Shown here: positions 56,614-64,000 of the stretch, in pieces
How positions within the stretch are numbered: the stretch's first letter is position 1
How the letters are laid out: every line of letters begins with the position of its first letter
Assembly: GCA_050011895.1 (NCBI GenBank)
Contig: JBEKIF010000013.1
Location: forward strand, 62,001-126,000
From: DATBGO01 sp050011895
GTDB lineage: Bacteria > Actinomycetota > Actinomycetes > Streptosporangiales > Streptosporangiaceae
DNA length: 64,000 nucleotides
Reading direction: 5' to 3'
Made by a program: the position numbers and the translations under genes
Notes under the pieces: model-generated
The model's input: only the letters and a program-made list of their open reading frames with translations
Databases searched by the model: none
Told to the model about the DNA's origin: nothing

Positions 56614-58632
56614 GTGCTGGTCCGAGCCGAGCCGGGGGGGCCGCGCATGAGGCGGGTCATCCTGTCAGCCGCCGGGGTGATCGTGGCGCTGCTGCTCCAG
56701 CTGACGGTGGTGAACAGGCTGCCCTGGCCCGGAGCGGGCACCCCCGATCTGGTCCTGCTTATGGTGGTTGCGCTTGGACTGAATGGCCGTCCGGCGGCGG
56801 GCGCGGTGACCGGCTTCCTGGCCGGCCTCAGCCTCGATATCGCTCCGCCGGCTAGCTACCTGACTGGCGAGTACGCGCTGGTGTTCTGTGTCGTCGGCTA
56901 TGGCTGCGGGCTGCTGCGCGGACTGTGCGGCGATTCCGTGTGGCGGTCGGTAACCGCTGCGGTGGCCGCCGCGGCAGCGGGCGAGGCCCTCGTTAGCGCC
57001 GTCGGCCTGCTGGTCGGCGACCCGCAGGTCAGCTGGCTGGCGATCCGGCACGTGCTGCCATCGTCCGTCGCCTACGACGCGGCTTTGAGCCCGTTCGTCC
57101 TGTACCTCGTCATCCGGGTGCTGGCCTGGGCGGGCGCGGTCGGGCCCGGGAATCAGATGGCCGCCGCCCAGCTTGCGCAAGCGCTCTCGCCTGCGCAGGC
57201 CAGGGCTGCGTCTGCCGCCCTGCCCCACGGCGCCGGGCTGCTCGGCGGTGCCGGATGGCTGGCCGGGCCGAAGGGATCTCGCGGTGGCTCGAGGGGCGGC
57301 TCACCGGTGCGGGTGCCGCGGCTGCGGGAAGCCGCGGCCAGGTCGCGCGATGGCTGGATCGGCGGCCGCCCTGCGTCCTGGCGGGCAGCTGGCCCCCGGA
57401 CCGGCACCGGGCGGCCGCTGCGGCTGCGCCCCGGTTCTGGGCAGGCCGGTTCGTCCGCTGCCGTCCCGCTGCGCCGGGAGCTGCAACGGCGCCCGGTGAA
57501 CCTGCGCCTGGGCAGCCGCCGCGCGGGCGCGGCCAGGTCAGGCACTGGGTGGTCAGGCCCGGCAGTCCGGCGGCAGGGCAGTTCCGGGCCCGGTGGGCCG
57601 TCCTTTCGCGGCGGCCACGGGCCGCCCGGCAAGGCCTTCCGCGGCGGCGGCTCCGGCGGCGCCGCCCTCCGCTCACGCGGGCCCGGCTCGGGCAGCCCGG
57701 CCCTGCGCGGCGGACCCGGGCCGCGCGGCAAGGCGTTCCGCGGGGCGTCGGGTGCAAGCGGGTCGGCCTTCCGCGGGAGTTCGGGCCCGGCTGGGTCGGC
57801 TTTCCGCGGGAGTCCGGGCCGGGCCGGGTCGGTCCTCCGCGGGAGTTCGGGCCCGGCTGGGTCGGCTTTCCGCGGGAGTCCGGGCCGGGGCGGGTCGGTT
57901 TTCCGCGGGCGTCCGGGCCGGGCTGGGTCGGCTTTCCGCGGGAGTTCGGGCCCGGCTGGGTCGGCCTTCCGCCGGAGGTCGGGCCGGGCCGGGCCGGCCT
58001 TCAGATCTCGCGGGTCCGGCCCGGGCGGCCCGGCGCTGCGCGGCGGCGGTCATGGCCCCCCGGCCAAAGCGTTCCGGCGTCGCGGCAGGCCCGGCCCGGC
58101 CTTCCGCGGCCGCAGGCCCGGGCCGCGCCGGTCGCTATTGGCCGGCTCGGGTGCGCCAGCCCGCGCGGCGAGGTTCCGGCCGGACTCCCGGCTGACCGGG
58201 GGATCGGCATTCGGCTCGCCCAGGCGGGTGCTGACCGCCCGGCCGGTGACGCTGCGGCTGCGCGCCCCGCGGCGTCGCGACGGAGTGCTGAGCAGCGGCC
58301 TGGCTCTCGGTGCGAGGCGGCGCCGGGGCAGCTCCGCCCGCCCGGTCCGGCTGCGGCTCGGCGGCTCGCGGCGCGGTGACGGGATGGTGGCTGGCCTGGC
58401 GCCGGCCGGCCGGCGGTTCACCCAAGGGTCCCGGCGGGCCGCCCCGCGATTCCGGGCGCGTTCCGGCAGCCGCGCCGCGCTGCGCGGCAGGCGGCCCGTG
58501 CTCGGTTCCGGCAAGCAGGCCAGGTTCCGCTCGGGCAGGCGTTCGCTGCTGACCGGCTGGACGCGGCGCAGGCTCGGCACCCGCTCGGCGCTCTGGCGGG
58601 CCGGCGGCAGCCGTGCCGGGAGCCGGTCGTGA
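56614..58632 (+). CDS. mreD: MreD with a 490-residue Arg/Gly/Ser-rich C-terminal extension
   Basis: 672 residues. The first 180 or so are a normal MreD: helices from VILSAAGVIVALLLQLTVVN, then PGAGTPDLVLLMVVALGLNG, FLAGLSLDIAPPASYLTGEY and further segments to about residue 185. MreD proteins usually end there. Here the frame continues for about 490 residues of Arg/Gly/Ser/Pro/Ala with almost no acidic residues, including eight 11-residue repeats (57748-58011) of the form SGPAGSAFRGS, and FRGG/RGG motifs before them. GTG at 56614 has GGGAGG 7 nt upstream; ATG at 56647 is an equally family-like start. The stop overlaps the PBP2 start, so the full frame is under translational constraint. Confidence 0.85.
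   Translation: MLVRAEPGGPRMRRVILSAAGVIVALLLQLTVVNRLPWPGAGTPDLVLLMVVALGLNGRPAAGAVTGFLAGLSLDIAPPASYLTGEYALVFCVVGYGCGLLRGLCGDSVWRSVTAAVAAAAAGEALVSAVGLLVGDPQVSWLAIRHVLPSSVAYDAALSPFVLYLVIRVLAWAGAVGPGNQMAAAQLAQALSPAQARAASAALPHGAGLLGGAGWLAGPKGSRGGSRGGSPVRVPRLREAAARSRDGWIGGRPASWRAAGPRTGTGRPLRLRPGSGQAGSSAAVPLRRELQRRPVNLRLGSRRAGAARSGTGWSGPAVRRQGSSGPGGPSFRGGHGPPGKAFRGGGSGGAALRSRGPGSGSPALRGGPGPRGKAFRGASGASGSAFRGSSGPAGSAFRGSPGRAGSVLRGSSGPAGSAFRGSPGRGGSVFRGRPGRAGSAFRGSSGPAGSAFRRRSGRAGPAFRSRGSGPGGPALRGGGHGPPAKAFRRRGRPGPAFRGRRPGPRRSLLAGSGAPARAARFRPDSRLTGGSAFGSPRRVLTARPVTLRLRAPRRRDGVLSSGLALGARRRRGSSARPVRLRLGGSRRGDGMVAGLAPAGRRFTQGSRRAAPRFRARSGSRAALRGRRPVLGSGKQARFRSGRRSLLTGWTRRRLGTRSALWRAGGSRAGSRS
57748..58011. 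repeat. Eight 33-bp units encoding 11-residue repeats in mreD
   Basis: Eight in-phase 33-bp units, roughly alternating between SGPAGSAFRGS and PGRAGSVFRGS types. Units 2 and 4 are identical at the DNA level in the portion I compared; unit 8 is degenerate. The unit length keeps the reading frame, so copy-number change would alter tail length only. Confidence 0.9.
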
Positions 58633-60755
58633 TCCCCGCATCCAGGCGGCGCCTGGCGGTGCTGCACGTGCTTGTGGCCGCATTGCTGATCGGGCTCGGG
58701 GTGCGCGTCTGGAATATTCAGATCGCATCGGGTGCGTCCTACGCCAGCCAGGCCAGCCAGGACCGGCTCAGGAACGTCATCGTGCCTGCGGTGCGCGGCG
58801 AGATCGTCGACGACAGCGGCCAGCCGCTGGTGGACAACCGCTCGACGCTGGTGGTCGCGGTCAACATGTCCGAGGTGTCCAGGCAGCAGGACGGGGGAGC
58901 GGCGGAACTCAGCAGGCTGGCCCGCCTGCTCGGCATCCGTGACAAGTTGCTGACCCAGAAGGTACGGCTGTGCACGGTCGGAGTCCCGCAGCCCTGCTGG
59001 CCAGGATCGCCGTATCAGCCCATCCCGGTAGCGGAGAACGTGCCTGACCAGGTGGCCTTGCAGGTGCTCGAGAGCCAGCGGGCGTTTCCCGGTGTCACGG
59101 CCCAGCTGCAGCCGGTGGTGCACTATCCGCAGCCGTCCGGCACCGACACTGCCCAGGTCCTCGGCTACCTGCAGCCGATCACCTCGCAGGAGGTGAAGCA
59201 GTTCGGCCTGCCGGTGACCGGTTTCTCCGGGACGGACCTGGTCGGCCAGGCCGGACTCGAACAGCAGTATGACCGCCAGCTGCGGGGCACCACCGGCGAC
59301 ATGAAGGTCTCGGTCGACGCCGCGGGTGATGTGACCGGCACCATCAGTCAGGTCCAGCCGAAAGCCGGCGATGACCTCGTCACCAGCATTAACGCGCAGC
59401 TCCAGCAGGACACCGAGAACGCTCTCGCCGGAGCGATCCACCGGACCGAGGCGGCTGGCAATACCGGAGCGACCAGCGGGGCCGCTGTGGTGATGACCAC
59501 CACGGGCCGGGTGCTCGCGATGGCCAGCTACCCGACCTACGATCCGAGCATCTGGACCGGCGGCATCTCGACCAGCGAGTTCAACGCGCTGTTCGGGACC
59601 AGGGACGCCGAGCCGATCCTGAACCGCGCGACCCAGGGCGAGTACGCACCCGGGTCGACCTGGAAGGTGACCACCGCCACTGCCGCCGTTGCCGACGGGT
59701 ACAGCCTCTACGGCTCGTATGCCTGCCCTGGCTCGATGACCGTCGGCGGGCATACGTTCAATAACGACAGCGCGGCGAACTCGGGCTACATGAGCCTGCA
59801 CCAGGCGCTCGTGGTCTCCTGCGACACGGTCTTCTACGGGCTTGGCTACGACATGTGGCTGACGGACGACCGGAAGGCAGACGACGTCACGAGCCCGAGG
59901 GCGCCGGTCCAGCGGATGCAGAAAATGGAGCTGGCGTGGGGCTTCGGCAAGGACACCGGCGTCGACCTGCCGGCCGAGAACCCGGGCACGGTGCCGACCA
60001 GGGAATGGCTGTACTACATGTGGAAGGACAACGCCCACAGCGGGCAGGACTGGTGCAAGTACGGCAGGGCCAATGGGACCTACATCCAGCAGATCGAGTA
60101 CCAGGACTGCCAGTCAGGCAACATCTGGACGCCGGGCCAGGCCATCATCTCCGCCATCGGCCAGGGCTACGTCACCGTGACCCCGCTCCAGCTGGCCCGG
60201 GCCTACGCCGCGCTCGCCAACGGCGGCACCGTGTACAGCCCGCGGATCGGCGAGGCCCTGCTCAGCCCGGACGGCAAGACCGTGCAGAAGATCAATCCGC
60301 CGGTGGTTGGCCATCTGCCGGTCGCCAAGGGCACGCTGGCCTACATCAGGAGCGCGCTGGCCGGGGTAGTGACGTCGGGCACCGCCGCGTCCGCGTTCGG
60401 CGGGTTCCCGCTGGGCAGGGTGTGCCTGGCGGGCAAGACCGGTACCGCGCAGGTATTCGGCGGCCTGGCCACCTCGGTGTTCGCCTCGTTCGCCCCGTGC
60501 GGCGATCCCAAGTATGTCGTGATCATGATGATCCCCAAGTCCGGCTTTGGCGCCGACGTCTCCGCCCCGGCCGTCCGGCAGATCTGGGACTCCCTCTACG
60601 GCCTCGAAGGCCATAAGGCGGCCCTCCCAGGCGGCAACCTGCCGCCGCTGCCGCACATCAACGGAGCCGGGCAGGTCGTGAGCTCGGCCGCCCCCGCGGG
60701 CAAGAAGACCCGGTCCCATCCGGCCCCGGGCCGATCACCCGGGGGGCGCCCATGA
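58629..60755 (+). CDS. mrdA: Penicillin-binding protein 2 (class B transpeptidase)
   Basis: 708 residues; GTG overlaps the mreD stop. An N-terminal helix (LAVLHVLVAALLIGLGVRVW) anchors a pedestal domain (RLRNVIVPAVRGEIVDDSGQ) and a transpeptidase domain with S343-T-W-K346, S397-C-D399 and K603-T-G605, the SxxK, SxD and KTG motifs expected for PBP2. It crosslinks lateral-wall peptidoglycan together with RodA. The Lys/Pro/Gly-rich C-terminus is short. Its stop overlaps the rodA start (ATGA). Confidence 0.95.
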   Translation: MIPASRRRLAVLHVLVAALLIGLGVRVWNIQIASGASYASQASQDRLRNVIVPAVRGEIVDDSGQPLVDNRSTLVVAVNMSEVSRQQDGGAAELSRLARLLGIRDKLLTQKVRLCTVGVPQPCWPGSPYQPIPVAENVPDQVALQVLESQRAFPGVTAQLQPVVHYPQPSGTDTAQVLGYLQPITSQEVKQFGLPVTGFSGTDLVGQAGLEQQYDRQLRGTTGDMKVSVDAAGDVTGTISQVQPKAGDDLVTSINAQLQQDTENALAGAIHRTEAAGNTGATSGAAVVMTTTGRVLAMASYPTYDPSIWTGGISTSEFNALFGTRDAEPILNRATQGEYAPGSTWKVTTATAAVADGYSLYGSYACPGSMTVGGHTFNNDSAANSGYMSLHQALVVSCDTVFYGLGYDMWLTDDRKADDVTSPRAPVQRMQKMELAWGFGKDTGVDLPAENPGTVPTREWLYYMWKDNAHSGQDWCKYGRANGTYIQQIEYQDCQSGNIWTPGQAIISAIGQGYVTVTPLQLARAYAALANGGTVYSPRIGEALLSPDGKTVQKINPPVVGHLPVAKGTLAYIRSALAGVVTSGTAASAFGGFPLGRVCLAGKTGTAQVFGGLATSVFASFAPCGDPKYVVIMMIPKSGFGADVSAPAVRQIWDSLYGLEGHKAALPGGNLPPLPHINGAGQVVSSAAPAGKKTRSHPAPGRSPGGRP

Positions 60756-62095
60756 GCTCGATCCGCGGGTCGTCCTGGCTGCGCAGCGCCCAGGGCCTCG
60801 GTTCCGGGCGGCGCGGAGCAGCCTACGGCAAGCTCCCGCCGGTCCGGCCGCCCGTGCAGCGCGCCACCAAGTACGGCAAGCTCGCGCCGGTCCGCCCCCC
60901 GGGGCAATCGCCCGGGGGCTCGCCGCTCGGCCAGCAGCCGCCGCGCAGGTCCCTGGCGGAGCGTGCGCTCTCCAGGCAGTCGCCGCTGCGTCACCTCGAC
61001 TACGTGCTACTGGCCACGGTGCTCGCGCTCAGCCTGGTGGGGACGCTCCTCGTCTGGTCGGCCACCCAGCCTGGCTTGCGGCTAGCCGGGGCCGACCCGC
61101 GGACCTACCTGTACAAGCAGCTGCTGAATATCGGGATCGGACTGATCCTGATGGCTATCGTGAGCATGCTCGACTATCGTCAGCTGCGCCTGTACGCACC
61201 GATTTTGTACGGCCTGTCCTGCCTGGGCCTGCTCGCGGTGCTCACCCCGCTCGGAACCGCCGTCAACGGCGCCACCGCCTGGATCTCGCTCCCCGTCGGG
61301 TTCCAGATCGAGCCGTCCGAGTTCGGCAAGCTGGCCATCATCCTGATGTCGGCGGCGGTACTCAGCGAACTGCGGCAGGCTGACAGCCGGCCGCGGATGC
61401 GGGCGGTCGCGCTGGCGATCGGCATTGCGGTCGTACCGATCGGCCTGGTCGTGCTCGAGCCGGACCTGGGCGTCACGGTCCTCATGGCGGTCCTGGTCAT
61501 CGGGCTCATCGCGCTGTCCGGGATCAGGCTGCGGTGGCTGGTCGGACTCGCCGTGGCCGCCACCGCCGCGGTGCTGGCGGTGCTGAACCTGCACCTGCTG
61601 CAGACCTACCAGCTGCACCGGCTGACCGCGTTCCTCAATCCGTCGGCGGACCCCAGGGGAACCGGCTACAGCGCTGCGCAGGCCAAGATCGCCATCGGCT
61701 CGGGCGGCCTGTTCGGCCAGGGCCTGTTCCATGGCCAGCTGATCGCCGGAAACTTCGTTCCCGAGCAGCACACCGACTTCATCTTCGCGGTGGCGGGGGA
61801 GGAACTCGGCTTTGCCGGAGCGGTTCTGATCATCGGGCTGCTCGCCGTGCTGCTGCTGCGGGCGCTGCGGATCGCCGCCCGGGCCGACGATCAGTTCGGC
61901 ATGCTCGTCGCGGCCGGGATAGCCATCTGGCTGGCCGTGCAGGCGTTCATCAATATCGGGATGACGGTCGGGATCATGCCGGTGACGGGGCTGCCGCTGC
62001 CGTTCGTGTCGTACGGCGGCTCGGCCATGTTCGCCGACATGATCGCCGTGGGCGCGCTGAATGCCGTGCACAGGCACCGGTCCGTCTTCAGCTGA
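60752..62095 (+). CDS. rodA: SEDS-family peptidoglycan polymerase RodA
   Basis: 447 residues. A basic cytoplasmic N-terminus of about 75 residues contains two copies of YGKLxPVRPP. Ten membrane helices with SEDS signatures follow: YRQLRLYAPILYGLSCLGLL, GATAWISLPVGFQIEPSEFG, VLEPDLGVTVLMAVLVIGLI, QAKIAIGSGGLFGQGLFHGQ, FVPEQHTDFIFAVAGEELGF and GLPLPFVSYGGSAMFADMIA. RodA polymerises lipid II and pairs with PBP2. Last gene of the cluster. Confidence 0.95.
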   Translation: MSSIRGSSWLRSAQGLGSGRRGAAYGKLPPVRPPVQRATKYGKLAPVRPPGQSPGGSPLGQQPPRRSLAERALSRQSPLRHLDYVLLATVLALSLVGTLLVWSATQPGLRLAGADPRTYLYKQLLNIGIGLILMAIVSMLDYRQLRLYAPILYGLSCLGLLAVLTPLGTAVNGATAWISLPVGFQIEPSEFGKLAIILMSAAVLSELRQADSRPRMRAVALAIGIAVVPIGLVVLEPDLGVTVLMAVLVIGLIALSGIRLRWLVGLAVAATAAVLAVLNLHLLQTYQLHRLTAFLNPSADPRGTGYSAAQAKIAIGSGGLFGQGLFHGQLIAGNFVPEQHTDFIFAVAGEELGFAGAVLIIGLLAVLLLRALRIAARADDQFGMLVAAGIAIWLAVQAFINIGMTVGIMPVTGLPLPFVSYGGSAMFADMIAVGALNAVHRHRSVFS

Positions 62096-62196
62096 CCCTG
62101 GACTGGTCCGGCCCCGAGGGGGCCCGAGGGTTACCGCAGGTTCGGCTCCCGAGGGGTATGGCAGGGATCGCTACGGCCGGCCCTGCTGGGGCTCGG

Positions 62197-63804
62197 CTAC
62201 GGCCGGGACCGCTGCGCGGTGACCGCCCACGGCGCTTCGGGCGCTTCGTCACGCTCCTCGTCGCCCGCGCCGCTGATCGGGCTGCAGCGGAGGCGATGAG
62301 CATCGTTGTCGCTGGTCAGGCAGCGGCCCGTCGGCAGGTCGAACTGCCAGCCGTGCATGGCGCAGGTCAGCGTCGTGCCGTTGATCTCGCCGAAACGGCT
62401 GAGGTCGCCGCGCAGATGCGGACAGCGGCGCTGCATGATCCAGTCGCCCAGCTTGATGTCCTCTTCGTCGTGGCTCTGGTCGGCGTACCAGCCTTCGGCG
62501 TACATCAGCCGGTCCGGCGCCAGGCACTTGAAGAACGTGTACACGTACTCGTTGAACTGGCCGACCCTGCGGGCCCGGAACCGCATGCTCAGGAAGAGGC
62601 TATTGACCCAGTCGGTCTGGTGATCAGCGATCAGCCGCTCGACCAGCGGCCGTTCGATACTGAACTCATAACGGCACGTCTCGCCGGCGAAGGCGCGGAC
62701 CTCTCCGGCCGGGAAGTCGATGACGATCGGCTGGTCGCTGCCTGGCCTGAGCAGCACCGGCCCGGCGACGCCACGCCGGATATGATCGGCTAGCTCGAGC
62801 AGCGGCTCGAACCAGGCCTTGAGCTCGGCGAGCACGTCTATCCCGGCTACCGGCCAGCTGCGCTTATCCGACGCGATCCGGTCCGCCATTCGCGCGGCAT
62901 AGCCGCGGAGATAACGCTCCTTGTCGGTGAATGGCTCCAGCGCCCGCTCGGCGCCCGCGGGCCAGTGCACCTCGAAGGTGTCCTGGTCCACCTCGAGCAC
63001 CGCGCCCGGGGTCATCGGCTGGCCCCCTGCGATGCCCTGCTCACGCAGGTAGTCAAGGAAAACCAGCTGGTCAGGAAAGGTATTGGCCGGGTCCCCGGTC
63101 AGGTCGTTAAAGGCGAAAAGGTCCTCATCAAGGAAGCAGGGCGGGCCGGCCGACGGCACGACGTGGCTGGCCCCGATGGCCTTGACGTAGCGGACCGCGC
63201 GGTCCAGGCCGTTAGCTCTTTTCGCCGCGCCGAACGAGCGTTTCGCCGCGTCAGGCAGCTCATAGGTCCACGGCCACCAGATGGCTCCCGAGAACTGCAG
63301 CAGGTGCACGTCGTAGCTGCCGAAGGCCCGCAGCTCATCAAGGTCGGTCGGCCTGGCGTCGTTCTGGTTGAGGATCCGGGCGGTCCCGTCATCGACGGCC
63401 AGGGCCGAGTCCCCGAGCGGCCCGTCGGTCGGGGACAGCAGCGCCTGCACCATCAGCCGCAGCCCGTCCCTTTCGACCACCTTGCCGTTCGGCATCACCA
63501 TGAACCGGGTGAAGCCCAGCCGCTCCAGCTCATCCCGCAGGTCCGGCACCGGGAAGTCGGGCAGCAGCACCGTTGCGCCGCGTGACACATGCGTGCTCAG
63601 CAACTCCGGGTCAAAATGGTCTTTGTGCAGGTGGGACACATACAGGTAGTCCACCTGCCCGTAGTGGTCCCAGTCCAGGCCGCTGTTGTCAGGGAAGACG
63701 AACCATGAGTCAAAGTACGCGGGATTCTTCCACGGGTCGCACAGGATCGTTCCGTGGCGCGTCTTGATGTACATACCAGCATGGCCCAGGCATGTGATCT
63801 GCAT
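62197..63804 (-). CDS. MBL-fold/Rieske [2Fe-2S] fusion protein, CMAH-like
   Basis: 535 residues, ATG with GGGAG 4 nt upstream. The N-terminal UlaG-type metallo-beta-lactamase fold has H58-x-H60-x-D62-H63 (YVSHLHKDHFDPELL) and later HVVPSAGPPCFLDEDLFAFN. The C-terminal Rieske domain has C461-x-H463 (CPHLRGD) and C481-x2-H484 (CAMHGWQF). Vertebrate CMP-Neu5Ac hydroxylase combines the same two modules in the reverse order. The bacterial family's substrate is not known; hydroxylation of a sugar nucleotide or a related compound is a guess. Stand-alone at this end of the window. Confidence 0.85.
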   Translation of the reverse strand: MQITCLGHAGMYIKTRHGTILCDPWKNPAYFDSWFVFPDNSGLDWDHYGQVDYLYVSHLHKDHFDPELLSTHVSRGATVLLPDFPVPDLRDELERLGFTRFMVMPNGKVVERDGLRLMVQALLSPTDGPLGDSALAVDDGTARILNQNDARPTDLDELRAFGSYDVHLLQFSGAIWWPWTYELPDAAKRSFGAAKRANGLDRAVRYVKAIGASHVVPSAGPPCFLDEDLFAFNDLTGDPANTFPDQLVFLDYLREQGIAGGQPMTPGAVLEVDQDTFEVHWPAGAERALEPFTDKERYLRGYAARMADRIASDKRSWPVAGIDVLAELKAWFEPLLELADHIRRGVAGPVLLRPGSDQPIVIDFPAGEVRAFAGETCRYEFSIERPLVERLIADHQTDWVNSLFLSMRFRARRVGQFNEYVYTFFKCLAPDRLMYAEGWYADQSHDEEDIKLGDWIMQRRCPHLRGDLSRFGEINGTTLTCAMHGWQFDLPTGRCLTSDNDAHRLRCSPISGAGDEERDEAPEAPWAVTAQRSRP

Positions 63805-64000
63805 CCCACTCCCTCAGTGATGTGCTGCAGCGTGCTTCCGCCCGGAGGGAAACCACGTGATCATCTCCGTAGATGGCTGCGTCCATCTAGCTAGGACGCA
63901 GTTCTAGCACGATTGGTTGGGCTTGCGGTGGCAGCGACACGGCCGCGATGCCCGGCGACCAACGCCTTGCCCGTTCTGTCCCGCCAATCTGCAGCGCTGC
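63805..64000. other. Upstream region of the MBL-Rieske gene; nothing else seen
   Basis: This stretch up to the window end contains no acceptable ORF or RNA gene. It presumably carries the promoter of the MBL-Rieske gene, but I see no convincing -35/-10 pair. Confidence 0.4.

Noticed and set aside
58050..60038. Minus-strand 662-residue frame
   Set aside because: Antisense to mreD and mrdA; the transpeptidase motifs on the plus strand settle the strand.
1..64000. CRISPR array
   Set aside because: All direct repeats found are tandem or coding repeats without regular unique spacers, and no cas gene is present.

Overview
The window is high-GC actinomycete DNA. The evidence is strong G/C at third codon positions, frequent GTG and TTG starts, 4-bp stop/start overlaps, a clpP1-clpP2 pair, and a trigger factor / clpP1 / clpP2 / clpX ... 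valS / folC / DUF4233 ... mreB / mreC / mreD / PBP2 / rodA block whose order matches the conserved block of Streptomyces coelicolor (SCO2620 to SCO2607). The full mreBCD-PBP2-rodA set suggests a filamentous or sporulating lineage. A Streptosporangiales-like organism is my guess, not something the sequence proves.

Region 1 (1-12.1 kb) is accessory and partly decayed. It holds a truncated secreted-protein gene, an MBL-fold hydrolase, a HAD phosphatase, a secreted protein, a CbbX-type Rubisco activase with no Rubisco genes beside it, a DHFR-family reductase, a SnoaL-like gene with a 1-nt frameshift and two related small membrane proteins. A 5'-truncated tyrosine recombinase lies against tRNA-Gly(UCC), followed by tRNA-Pro(UGG), a frameshifted transposase remnant, a methyltransferase, an ABM monooxygenase and an ICMT-like membrane methyltransferase.

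Region 2 (12.2-18.2 kb, minus strand) is a tight four-gene operon: processive GT2 synthase, membrane-anchored beta-helix protein, beta-helix lipoprotein, nucleotide-sugar dehydrogenase. It looks like a compact uronate-containing exopolysaccharide locus. Three contiguous 11-bp direct repeats resembling a PHO box lie upstream.

Region 3 (18.3-36.4 kb) carries envelope, storage and stress genes: K+ channel, DUF2252 protein with a histone-like basic tail, PAP2 phosphatase, diacylglycerol-kinase-like protein, two GH15 enzymes, DUF1269 and GAP/Sap membrane proteins, a large LuxR-family STAND regulator and an HdeD-like protein. Short tandem repeats occur both inside genes and between them.

Region 4 (36.5-62.1 kb) is the conserved housekeeping block: tig-clpP1-clpP2-clpX (with a ClgR-like site before clpP1), then valS-folC-DUF4233, then mreB-mreC-mreD-mrdA-rodA for lateral wall synthesis. 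Two departures stand out. A minus-strand ABC/FtsX export cluster (two ATPases, two giant permeases) sits between clpX and valS, and ndk is absent from its usual place before mreB. MreD carries an Arg/Gly/Ser-rich tail of about 490 residues with an 11-residue repeat. The window ends with a CMAH-like protein joining an MBL fold to a Rieske domain.

Two themes recur. One is low-complexity expansion inside otherwise conserved proteins (MreD, FolC, ValS, Tig, LuxR, DUF2252). The other is leaderless-type starts, with a TANNNT box 6-8 nt before the start codon.
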